This document shows, piece by piece, positions 52,435 through 60,364 of a stretch of DNA of 64,000 nucleotides. Numbering within the stretch: the stretch's first letter is position 1; each line of letters opens with the position of its first letter. The DNA is from Streptomyces sp. NBC_01264. GTDB lineage: Bacteria > Actinomycetota > Actinomycetes > Streptomycetales > Streptomycetaceae. The stretch spans positions 1,178,001-1,242,000 of the forward strand of contig NZ_JAPEOX010000001.1 of assembly GCF_026340675.1 (NCBI RefSeq). The letters are read 5' to 3'. A program made the position numbers and the translations under genes. The notes under the pieces were generated by a model. It was not told where the DNA came from. It saw nothing but the letters and a program-made list of their open reading frames with translations, and searched no databases.

Positions 52435-52497
52435 GTCAAAATGCCGTAACCGGAACATCAGCGGTGTGTCAGGGCCCGCCGCCCAGCCTCGTACCGG
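52435..52497 (+). promoter_or_regulatory. Four-unit 11-bp array before the 52514 gene
   Basis: GTCAAA (52435), GTAACC (52446), ATCAGC (52457) and GTCAGG (52468), each exactly 11 bp apart. A weak -10-like TACCGG lies at 52492-52497, two bases off the usual 22-bp distance. Confidence 0.5.
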
Positions 52498-52513
52498 CCC
52501 TAACGTCACCTGC

Positions 52514-53071
52514 ATGGAACGACGTTTCACGCAGTCCGCGACCGGCGCACACTCCGCGGCGGAGCCTCCGGTACCTCTCGCACGCGACATCCACTGGGCT
52601 GTCGAGAGGCGCACGGCCATCGGTGTCGCCTCGCTCCTGTACGCGGCCCTCCTGGCCATGGACGCGAGTGGCGGCAGGCTCGACGCGGCCCGCGGCGCCC
52701 TCTGGGCCGGGCTGGCCGCCCTCGTCTTCGTGATCCTGCTGCCTTCCAGGGTCTCCGTAGGTCCCGGTCTGCTGAGCGCCCGAGGACTGCTGGTGGAGCA
52801 CACCGTCCGTACGGACTCCCTCGTCTCGGTCAGGTGGACCGACGGGGTGGCTCAGCGGATGATCCTCCGTGACACGGAGGGAAACCGGGCCGAGATCGAT
52901 CCGACCGTCCTGGTCCGTAACCCGGCGATGTGGCACCGCTTCGACGTGGACGCCCGGACGTCGATCCGGCAGGGCACTCTGCGGCACGGGGCGATCGCCC
53001 TGTGTGAGTTGACGGAGCGCATCAACCGCGAGACGGCCCTCACTGTCTTCAGGGCCTCCGGCCTGCGGTGA
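52514..53071 (+). CDS. Membrane protein of unknown function with PH-like domain
   Basis: 185 residues from ATG 52514. Two hydrophobic segments (AIGVASLLYAALLAMDASGG; GALWAGLAALVFVILLPSRV), then a beta-rich half (LLSARGLLVEHTVRTDSLVS; VRWTDGVAQRMILRDTEGNR) that looks like a bacterial PH-type domain. No family recognised with certainty. The four-unit array upstream puts it in the same candidate regulon as kdp. Confidence 0.6.
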   Translation: MERRFTQSATGAHSAAEPPVPLARDIHWAVERRTAIGVASLLYAALLAMDASGGRLDAARGALWAGLAALVFVILLPSRVSVGPGLLSARGLLVEHTVRTDSLVSVRWTDGVAQRMILRDTEGNRAEIDPTVLVRNPAMWHRFDVDARTSIRQGTLRHGAIALCELTERINRETALTVFRASGLR

Positions 53072-53155
53072 TCGGCCGCCGGGGAAGGGTGAGCGTCACG
53101 GCGGATCCGGGGCCGGCGGCCGCCGTTCCCCGCGTCCCCAGAGTGCTCTCCGTGC

Positions 53156-53443
53156 TCAGGGCCGATGCCCGTCGGTCGGTGCCTTCAAGAGCCGGTCCAA
53201 TTCGTTTCCGGCCTCCTCGTACCCGGCGTCGGAGATCCGCTGCAACGCACGCAGGTCGCTGGCCGCGACCGCCCGTCGAGTGAGCAGAAGCCCTGCATGC
53301 ATGGATCCCTCGTCCAGGAGCTCGCTCAGCTGCTCCAGGTCGCCGGCCGTGTCGGCAAGGTCAGCCAGCCGGTCCAAAGCGGTCTCGTTGCCCTCATCGG
53401 CCAACGCGCGCAGCGTCTCCCGATCACAACTCATGTTCGTCAT
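53156..53443 (-). CDS. Small helical-repeat protein
   Basis: 95 residues from ATG 53443 (ATG 53434 is an alternative). Regular amphipathic pairs (LRALADEGNETALDRLADLA, DLEQLSELLDEGSMHAGLLL, DLRALQRISDAGYEEAGNEL) suggest TPR/Sel1- or HEAT-like repeats. Function unknown. It is divergent from the MerR gene with only 54 bp between starts, so it is the probable target of that regulator. Confidence 0.6.
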   Translation of the reverse strand: MTNMSCDRETLRALADEGNETALDRLADLADTAGDLEQLSELLDEGSMHAGLLLTRRAVAASDLRALQRISDAGYEEAGNELDRLLKAPTDGHRP

Positions 53444-53497
53444 GACACCATGCTGCAACTCAGCCCCAGGGGAAGGGTCAAGTGGGAGGATCGCCGG

Positions 53498-54229
53498 GTG
53501 ATCACCATCGGGCAGCTGGCCAGGTACGCCGGAGTATCGGTCAAGACCATCCGCGTCTACCACGACAAGGGACTGCTCCCCGAGCCCGACCGCGACGCGT
53601 CCGGCTACCGCCGGTACGGAGCGAAGGACGCCATCGACCTGATCAAGATCCGGACGCTCGCCGAAGCGGGAGTCCCTCTGGCCCGTATCCGCGACCTGCG
53701 GTCCGCGACCGACGAAGAGCTCCAGCAGGCGCTGCGCGAGATCGAGGACGAGCTCACCGCCCGGATCCGCGGCTTGCGGACAACACGGGGACGCCTGCGC
53801 CGGCTCGCCGCCGGGCAGCTGTCACCCTTGCCCATGGAGGTCGATACTCATCTGGAGCACCTGGCCGACTGGGGATTCACCCCTCGGTGGGTGGACCTGC
53901 AACGCGACTTGTGGATCCTTGTGTTCGCCACCCACCCGGAACTCGCGACCACCCTGTTCCACGACCAGGCCGAGACCCTGTCTGCCCCGGTGACACGGCA
54001 ACTCTTCCTCGACTACGACCACGCGTACGACCTCGACGCCGACGACCCCCACATCGACGACCTCGCTCACCGGATCGCCAAAGCGACCCGGGAACGCAAC
54101 GGACCCCACGAACTGCCAGGACAGGACGAGGCCTCCGAGATCCCCGCCCTCATCCAGGGCACTGTCAACGCCTCTTCTCCGGCATGGCAGCGCCTCGACG
54201 CACTCATCCGCGCGCAACTGGACGCGTGA
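53498..54229 (+). CDS. MerR-family transcriptional regulator
   Basis: 243 residues from GTG 53498 with GGGAGGA 7 nt upstream. Winged helix VITIGQLARYAGVSVKTIRV and YHDKGLLPEPDRDASGYRRY, then a long coiled helix (EELQQALREIEDELTARIRG) and a C-terminal ~120-residue domain like those of Streptomyces drug- or stress-responsive MerR proteins. No Cys cluster for metal binding is seen. A candidate operator CCCCAGGGG with flanking TTGACCC (reverse) lies at 53462-53482, overlapping both divergent promoters. Confidence 0.82.
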   Translation: MITIGQLARYAGVSVKTIRVYHDKGLLPEPDRDASGYRRYGAKDAIDLIKIRTLAEAGVPLARIRDLRSATDEELQQALREIEDELTARIRGLRTTRGRLRRLAAGQLSPLPMEVDTHLEHLADWGFTPRWVDLQRDLWILVFATHPELATTLFHDQAETLSAPVTRQLFLDYDHAYDLDADDPHIDDLAHRIAKATRERNGPHELPGQDEASEIPALIQGTVNASSPAWQRLDALIRAQLDA

Positions 54230-54319
54230 CCCGCCGCGAACCCACGCACGGTCTCGGCGGCGCACGGATCAGCCGCCACCGCACCGGCCACCTCGCCACC
54301 CCACTCCCAGTCAAGCCGA

Positions 54320-54766
54320 TCAGCCGAGGACACCGTCCAAGTACGTCTGCACCGGCGCAAAGAGCCCCTGCGGCACATACACCGGGATCTGGCCGCGCGT
54401 GATCCAAACGACCTCGGCGACCTCCCGCGCTGCCGCAACGTGCGCCGTACCGCTGAGCACATCGCAGGCCGTTTAGGACATCGGCCTGTTGGTAGCGGGA
54501 TGGACTCGCTCACCGAGCAGCCCACCCGCAATCACAAGCAACCCGGTCTCCTCCCGTGCCTCCCGGACGGCCGCAGCCTCATACGACTCCCCCGGCTCCA
54601 CCTTTCCGGCCGGGAGCTGCCAGGACAGGTGGCCCTCCGCGATGCGACGCCGCACCAACAGCACCCGCCCCCTGTACACCACCACAGCGGCGGCAACAGG
54701 TCGCTCAGACCCATCGGCCACAGACACCAAAGCCTCCCTGTTCAACCTGGACTCGGAGATACGCAT
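54320..54766 (-). pseudogene. NUDIX hydrolase gene with one in-frame stop
   Basis: From ATG 54766: RPVAAAVVVYRGRVLLVRRR, then the Nudix box start (GKVEPGESYEAAAVREAREE, followed by TG). A TAA at 54473-54475 interrupts after ATNRPMS. The same frame then continues TACDVLSGTAHVAAAREVAE, VVWITRGQIP and LFAPVQTYLDGVLG to a TGA at 54320-54322. The stop probably replaces a Tyr codon (TAC to TAA) found in relatives. It is either a recent pseudogene or a sequencing error; the catalytic box lies before the stop. Confidence 0.75.
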
Positions 54767-54863
54767 GGACGTCCGCGATCGCCAGGTCGTACCGTTCCCA
54801 TTCCCTGCATCGCGTAGCCATCCCTGCCGCCGGAATCACAGTCCCCACCGGCGGCGATCCACT

Positions 54864-56780
54864 TCAGAGACGGCCCCGGGCCTCCTGGCCTGGTTCTCCT
54901 CTCACCGACGGGGGCAGGGGGAGGGAGAACCAGACGGCTTTGCCCTCGGATGTCGGCAGGGTGCCCCAGGCCTCGGCGAGGGAGTCGACCAGGAGCAGGC
55001 CCCGTCCGGACTCGGCGTCGTGCGAGGCGAACCGTGCCTGTGGGAGGACGGGGCTGCCGTCGCACACCTCGACGCTGAGTTCGCGCCCGGCCTGCCGTAC
55101 GCGCAGCCGGACCGGGCCGCAGCTGTGGTTCACCGCGTTTGAGAGCAGCTCGGAGGTGAGGAGACAGGCGGTGTCGCACAGTTGGTCGTCGTCTCTCCCC
55201 CACAGTGCGAGGGTGGAGAGCAGGAACCGGCGGCCTTGGGGAACGCTGCTGGGCTGGGCGGGGAGCACCACAGTCTGTGAGGTGACTGGTGAGTCGGGGA
55301 TGTGGACGAGGAGGAGGGTTACGTCGTCCGCATAGTCGTCCGCGTCGGCGTCGGGAAGCATCTCGCCGAGGAGGCAGTCGGCCATCGCTTCGAGGCACTC
55401 GGCGTCGGCGCAGGTTTTGGCCAGTGCCAAGGACAGGCGGTCGACTTGTTCCTCGATGTCGCTGCCCGGGGTTTCGACCAGTCCGTCGGTGTAGAGGGCG
55501 AGGACCGAGCCGGGTTCCACGGCGTGGCGGCTCTCGTGGTGTGGTACCTCGCCGACGCCGAGCGGCACGCTGACGTCGACGGCGAGGCGACTCACCTGGC
55601 CGTCGGGGGCGGCGAGGAGCAAGGGGAGGTGCCCGGCCGAGCAGACGGTCAGCTCCGCGGCGTCCGCATCGACGACCAGGTAGCAGCAGGTGACGAACTG
55701 ATCCGGGAGTTCGCTGACCACCGCGTCGAGGGCGCGCATCAACTGCCAGGGCGGCATGCCGGTCTTGGCCAGCGCGTGTGAGGCCGAGCGGAGCTGGCCC
55801 ATGACGGCGGCGGCCTCCAGCCCGCGGCCCATGACGTCGCCGATCATGACACCGACCCGGCCACCGCCCAGGGGGATCAGGTCGAACCAGTCGCCGCCCA
55901 CACCCGCGCCCAGGCGAGCCGGAAAGTACCGGCTCGCTGTCGGCATCCCCGGGACCGCCGCCGGCGATCCCATGAGGCTGCGCTGCAAGGTGAGGGCTAC
56001 GTGGCGCTGCTGTTCGTAGAGTTCGGCGAGCTTGTCCTCGGCGGCCTTGCGGTCGCTCACGTCACGGATGGCCGCCGACACGAGAGTTCCGTCCGGGGTT
56101 TCCAGGGGGCTGAGGCTGATCTCGACGGGGAACTCGCGCCCGTCCCGGCACAGACCGTGCAGTTCCAGCCCGGCGCCCATGGGTCTGACCTGGCGGTCGA
56201 CGAAGTAGCCCTGCCGGAAGTGGGAGTGATGACCGCGAAACCTCTCCGGGACGAGGATCTCGACAGGCCGGCCCAGGAGATCCGCCCGAGTGTGACCGAA
56301 GAGCGCTTCCGTCTGGGCGTTGACGAGTTGGATCGTGCCGCGGTCGTCGACGATGACCATCGCGTCGGGGGCGGCCTCCAGGAGTGCCCGGAAAAGTGCC
56401 TCGGCAGCCTTGCGCTCGCTCACATCGCGTACGGCCGCGGAGATGAGCAGGCCGTCGGCGGTCTGCAAGGGACTGAGGCTGATCTCGACGGGAAACTCGC
56501 GCCCGTCCCGGCACAGCCCGTACAGCTCCAGCCCGGCCCCCATGGGTCGGACTTGACGGCTGGCCGCGTACCCCATCCGGTGGTGCGGGTGGAGCCCGCG
56601 GAAACGCTCGGGTACCAGGACGTCGATGGGCCGGCCGAGCAGCTCCTGCCGGGGGTAGCCGAACAGTGCTTCCGTCTGGGCGTTCACCAGCCGGATCACA
56701 CCCGCGTCGTCCACGATCACCATCGCGTCCGGTGCCGCTTCCAGAAGGGCACGGAAGGGTTCCTCGGTCGTTGTCGTCAT
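54864..56780 (-). CDS. PAS-PAS-SpoIIE phosphatase-HATPase regulator
   Basis: 638 residues from ATG 56780. Two nearly identical PAS domains with PAC (about 5-125 and 127-248), each opening FRALLEAAPDAMVIVDD and containing CRDGREFPVEISLSPL; a PP2C/SpoIIE domain (about 290-490; GVGGDWFDLIPLGGGRVGVM, IGDVMGRG); and a C-terminal RsbW-like HATPase (about 520-620; TSELLSNAVNHSCGPVRLRV). Such proteins control anti-sigma antagonists; the STAS protein at 6146 is a possible but distant substrate. The PAS pair looks like a recent internal duplication. Confidence 0.88.
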   Translation of the reverse strand: MTTTTEEPFRALLEAAPDAMVIVDDAGVIRLVNAQTEALFGYPRQELLGRPIDVLVPERFRGLHPHHRMGYAASRQVRPMGAGLELYGLCRDGREFPVEISLSPLQTADGLLISAAVRDVSERKAAEALFRALLEAAPDAMVIVDDRGTIQLVNAQTEALFGHTRADLLGRPVEILVPERFRGHHSHFRQGYFVDRQVRPMGAGLELHGLCRDGREFPVEISLSPLETPDGTLVSAAIRDVSDRKAAEDKLAELYEQQRHVALTLQRSLMGSPAAVPGMPTASRYFPARLGAGVGGDWFDLIPLGGGRVGVMIGDVMGRGLEAAAVMGQLRSASHALAKTGMPPWQLMRALDAVVSELPDQFVTCCYLVVDADAAELTVCSAGHLPLLLAAPDGQVSRLAVDVSVPLGVGEVPHHESRHAVEPGSVLALYTDGLVETPGSDIEEQVDRLSLALAKTCADAECLEAMADCLLGEMLPDADADDYADDVTLLLVHIPDSPVTSQTVVLPAQPSSVPQGRRFLLSTLALWGRDDDQLCDTACLLTSELLSNAVNHSCGPVRLRVRQAGRELSVEVCDGSPVLPQARFASHDAESGRGLLLVDSLAEAWGTLPTSEGKAVWFSLPLPPSVRGEPGQEARGRL

Positions 56781-57120
56781 GTCGCGCCTCGCACTCGCCG
56801 AACACCACCGAAACCGACATCCGACCACGCCCCCACACATCACCTCACCTGATGACCACAACATGTACGCAAAAGACCGGGTGTGACCACGCCCGGGATG
56901 CGACCGCAAGCGGGTTGCGAGTTCCTCGAGGTCGATGGCCAGGTCCGGCCGCGTGGACGGGGCGTGGGGGCGTGTAGACCAGGGCGGCCCGGCCGACGTC
57001 CGGCAAGGGCGGAGGTGATGGCTTTGATCTGCCCATAAGGCCGAGGCTGGGGGTTTGCGGTCGGGGATCGGGAGCAGGAGGGTCGTCACGACCAATCCGG
57101 TACTACACGAGGAGGTCCCG
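56781..57120. other. Intergenic before csbD
   Basis: About 340 bp with no gene recognised. It contains the divergent promoters of the PAS-SpoIIE gene and the CsbD-like gene; GAGGAGG at 57108-57114 is the CsbD ribosome site. Confidence 0.5.
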
Positions 57121-57294
57121 ATGTCGGGCACGGAGAAGACCAAGGCGCAGGTCGAGCAGGCCAAGGGCAAGGCCAAGGAGGCCATGGGCCGCATGGCGGG
57201 CAACGAGCGGATGACCGCCGAAGGCCACGCGGACCAGGCCAAGGGCAAGACCCGCCAGACCAAGGAAGACGTCAAGGACACCTTCCGCCACTGA
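57121..57294 (+). CDS. CsbD-family stress peptide
   Basis: 57 residues: MSGTEKTKAQVEQAKGKAKE, then MGRMAGNERMTAEGHADQAK and KTRQTKEDVKDTFRH. The repeated AKGK motif and high Lys content are typical of CsbD-like proteins, induced by general stress sigma factors in many bacteria. GAGGAGG upstream. It ends just before a strong terminator, so it is monocistronic. Confidence 0.9.
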   Translation: MSGTEKTKAQVEQAKGKAKEAMGRMAGNERMTAEGHADQAKGKTRQTKEDVKDTFRH

Positions 57295-57327
57295 CACACG
57301 CGCACGGCCCCGCGGCCGACGCACCCC

Positions 57328-57365
57328 TGCTGGGCCCCGACCTACCCCCAGGTCGGGGCCCAGCA
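57328..57365 (+). terminator. Terminator after csbD
   Basis: A perfect 16-bp stem TGCTGGGCCCCGACCT / AGGTCGGGGCCCAGCA with a 6-nt loop, 34 bp past the CsbD stop. Confidence 0.75.
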
Positions 57366-57588
57366 CACATCCCCATGGCGTGCCGTGTCGGGGGAACAGG
57401 GTGGACGGTGATGGTGGTGTTCCGATGCCGGGAGGCAGCCGTGGCCGTGTTCGCGACGTAACGATGCGAACGGCACGCACGGCGCCAGTCGAGCGAACGC
57501 TCTCGGCGACACGCTGGAGCCGGCGGTGGCTTCATGGCCGGCACCGGCCTCACCCTCGACGACCCTGCCTCGTCTTGAAGCGCCGAAG

Positions 57589-57855
57589 TCAGTAGACGGA
57601 GGGTGCCGTCATGTCGATGACGATCTTACCGAGGGCACGACCGCTCTCGACCAGGGCGAGTGCTTCCGCTGCCCGGTGGAACGGGTACGACGTGATGTGG
57701 AGATCAATGCGGCCTTCCACCATGAGGGCGGCGACGCGCTCCAGGTCGGCGCGCTCGGCGCGGCGGACCACCATCTGCCCGCCGAGTTCGACGACCGCCG
57801 GGTCGGCGACGGACACCACCTTCGCGGGATCACCCAATATCCAGGCGGTACCCGG
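57589..57855 (-). pseudogene. C-terminal fragment of a zinc-type (MDR) dehydrogenase
   Basis: Reverse frame: DPAKVVSVADPAVVELGGQM, DLERVAALMVEGRIDLHITS, YPFHRAAEALALVESGRALG and KIVIDMTA. This is the end of a quinone oxidoreductase/zinc-binding alcohol dehydrogenase. The N-terminal catalytic domain and the GxGxxG loop are missing; similarity stops near 57855 with no start codon there. Confidence 0.7.
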
Positions 57856-58465
57856 CAGGCAGGCTCCAGCCGACACCGCCTGACGGCAGTCCCTCGGCTC
57901 TTCACTCTCCTCGACGGTCTCTCGCGCCGCTCCCTGCGAGTGATCGGGGACACCGAACGGCACGACTCGCCCGACGCCCACTGCTGGTGGAACACCCAAG
58001 CAGCCGGACGGCTCCCCCACCTCCTGTCCATGGCACGCGCAGACGCCGCCTCCGCACAACGACAGGCACAGCGGGCCCAGGCGCCTTGGCGGGGTGCGAC
58101 CACGGTCTCGGGCCCAGCTGGCGAGCTGCCGGGGGCACGCAAGACATGGATCGCTCCCAGAGGTCCCATCCCACGCCAGCTCCTCCGCCTGGGGACCACC
58201 AGGACCAAGATCCGGACCAATTCCGGACCAGCCCCCGCCAAGGAGCCGCGCCGACTGCCGTTTCCGCTGGTCAGCATGGGTGCAACTGCTGTATCACCAG
58301 AAGACCAAGAAGCTGCTGGGACGCACAGATGAGCAACGGGGACGAACGTCAACCTCGGTATGGGAGACAGGTCCGGCCGCTGAGAGACCTGCATCCGAGC
58401 AAGGGGCCGCGTACCGTACATGCAGCTGCCTTTCCGCCGCTCCTTGTATGCCCGGCCCAGCCGAT
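57856..58465. other. Decayed region with dispersed repeat copy B
   Basis: No intact gene. Forward frames show coding-like text (LPHLLSMARADAASAQRQAQ) without a start or known family. Copy B of the dispersed repeat lies at 58204-58311. Confidence 0.5.
58204..58311. repeat. Dispersed repeat, copy B
   Basis: Matches 19338-19444, same orientation: AAGATCCGGACCA then TTCCGGACCA, later CTGCCGTTTCC, TCAGCATGGGTG and AGACCAAGAA. It borders the truncated dehydrogenase and the defence genes. Confidence 0.7.
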
Positions 58466-60361
58466 TCAGCGCGGTGGCGATATGTCGCGGATCAGCCAGC
58501 CTCTGCCCTCCAGCGCCGCCACGTGGGGCGTCGCGTGCTCTTTCAAGGTCGCGAAGGCGAGAAGGTGCGTGGGACGGGTGGCGGCCACGAATACCAGTTG
58601 CATGGCCTGCTTCACGGTCTCCGAAGCCCGTGCGAGTTCACCTTGACCTGCGAGAAAGGCTAGCGCCTGCCCGACATCGTATTTCTGTCCGGTGCGTCCG
58701 AGGCAGTCCAGGATGAGTGTTGCGGCATGTGTTTCTCCCTTGGCTCTCTGGATGGTGCCCGCCATGCTCGTCCCCGGTCGGGCGCTCGGTGCGGCAGGGC
58801 GAGCCGCAGGTTCAAGGGGCGCCGACGTATCGCGGAGGTCCCACGCAACGGCGCCCGTCAGATCTCGAATCGCAACGGCCAGCCGGGCACAGAACGCTTC
58901 CCAGGTCCCAGCCTTCTCCACCGGTCCCGTGAGGAAGTCGAGCAGGATCGCCCTGGTCCGACCGCCGGCAGTGGCCGGAGACCGGTCCAACTTGATCAGA
59001 GGGGGCAGCGGTGTTGCCTGATCCGGCAGGTAGGGACGGGCCATCGCACGGATGCCGTCCCACAGGTCTGTCGCTGCCTCACGGCTTGTTCCCGGTGCCC
59101 AGCGAGTGCGTGCGGCCCACACCAGGTCGGCCAGGGAGCCATGCGTCCCGGACGTCTTCTCGGCGGCGTCGAACTCCGGGACGTAGCAGGCAACGCTTTG
59201 CGGGAACCGCTGCGCCTCTCCTGGCCTCTTCCGAGCCCCCAGGACCCTGGGCGGGCTGGTGGACAGCAGGCCCTCGGGGACCATCTCCGCCGCGAGGCGC
59301 TCGAAGGCCGGCACGACCTCCGGGACGGACTGCTCATCGAAGAGGAGCAGGGCCACCGTGCCGTCCAGACCCGCACCGATGATCTTCTGCCTGCGGTGGA
59401 CGGTGAGCTCGCTGGCGAGCTCGGCGATCCGGCCGCCGAATCGACGGCTCACTGGCAGTTCAGTTGCCATCGGTGACGGGAACGCTGCGGCACCGATGTC
59501 GTCCTTCGGGCGACCGGAGAAGATGCGCTGATTCACGTCGCCCACCCGCTGCATCACTGTGCCCCCGGATCCGAAGACCTTGTCGAGCAGGCGCTGCTGG
59601 AGTGCGTCGGTGTCCTGCATCTCGTCCAGGAGGACGAACGGGAAGCGCGACGAGATGGCTCGGGCGAGGTGGGGCGCGCGGATCAAGTGCCTTTCGGCGA
59701 TGGCGTACATGTCCTGGAACCGAAATATCCCTGCCCATGCCAAACGGCGCTTGAGCGCTGTGAACTCCCCGCCGCTCTTGGACTCTGGCCTGAACGGCAG
59801 CCTGCGGTAGGAGATCACGTTCAGGTCGCCGCCGTCGCAGACGAACTGGGCATCGGACAAGAGGCGCTCAGCGTCCTGCTGGTGCTTCAGCGTGGACCGG
59901 AGGTTGGCGTAGTCCCAGCCCTTCATGAGCGTGCGTTGGGCCGCTGCTGCGTAGGCCGCGTCGTCCACTACGACGATCCGCCCGCCCTGGGCTCTGCTCG
60001 CGGGGGCGGCGAGGAACGTGTGTGTGAAGGACTGGATGGTGCCGATGAAGTGCGGGTAGCCGAGGAACCTGCGGCCGGCCGTGGCAGTGGTGATCCGTTG
60101 CTTGATCTCGTCCTTGGCCGTATTGGTGTGGGAAAGGACGCAGACCCCCTGGGTTGCGGACGTCCAGCCCTGGGCGAGAAGCGCCAGTTTGAGGCCGACC
60201 AGGCTCGTCTTGCCTGAGCCTGGCGCTGCCTGCAGGTCCATGGTGTGGAGGCTCTGGAGGAAGTCCCACTGCTCTTGGTGCGGGAGGGTGAGCCCCATCT
60301 CGGCCGCGACCGTCTCGGCCTTGTCCTTGGACAGAGTGTCCGGCGTCAGAGGCAGTTCCAT
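58466..60361 (-). CDS. gajB: Gabija protein GajB, UvrD-like helicase
   Basis: 631 residues. Superfamily 1 helicase motifs: Q-motif LPHQEQWDFLQ, Walker A LQAAPGSGKTSLVGL (about 43-57), motif Ia VLSHTNTAKDEI, Walker B FVLLDEMQDTDALQQR (about 240-255), motif III VGDVNQRIFSG and motif VI-like LVFVAATRPTHLLAF near the C-terminus. In Gabija, GajB partners the GajA nuclease to block phages. It starts 3 bp after gajA, so the pair is co-transcribed. Longer than the ~500-residue model GajB, with an insert around 330-520. Confidence 0.85.
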   Translation of the reverse strand: MELPLTPDTLSKDKAETVAAEMGLTLPHQEQWDFLQSLHTMDLQAAPGSGKTSLVGLKLALLAQGWTSATQGVCVLSHTNTAKDEIKQRITTATAGRRFLGYPHFIGTIQSFTHTFLAAPASRAQGGRIVVVDDAAYAAAAQRTLMKGWDYANLRSTLKHQQDAERLLSDAQFVCDGGDLNVISYRRLPFRPESKSGGEFTALKRRLAWAGIFRFQDMYAIAERHLIRAPHLARAISSRFPFVLLDEMQDTDALQQRLLDKVFGSGGTVMQRVGDVNQRIFSGRPKDDIGAAAFPSPMATELPVSRRFGGRIAELASELTVHRRQKIIGAGLDGTVALLLFDEQSVPEVVPAFERLAAEMVPEGLLSTSPPRVLGARKRPGEAQRFPQSVACYVPEFDAAEKTSGTHGSLADLVWAARTRWAPGTSREAATDLWDGIRAMARPYLPDQATPLPPLIKLDRSPATAGGRTRAILLDFLTGPVEKAGTWEAFCARLAVAIRDLTGAVAWDLRDTSAPLEPAARPAAPSARPGTSMAGTIQRAKGETHAATLILDCLGRTGQKYDVGQALAFLAGQGELARASETVKQAMQLVFVAATRPTHLLAFATLKEHATPHVAALEGRGWLIRDISPPR

Positions 60362-60364
60362 GAC

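Noticed and set aside
57380..57595. Short Arg-rich forward ORF after the csbD terminator
   Set aside because: No ribosome site, biased composition and no known family.
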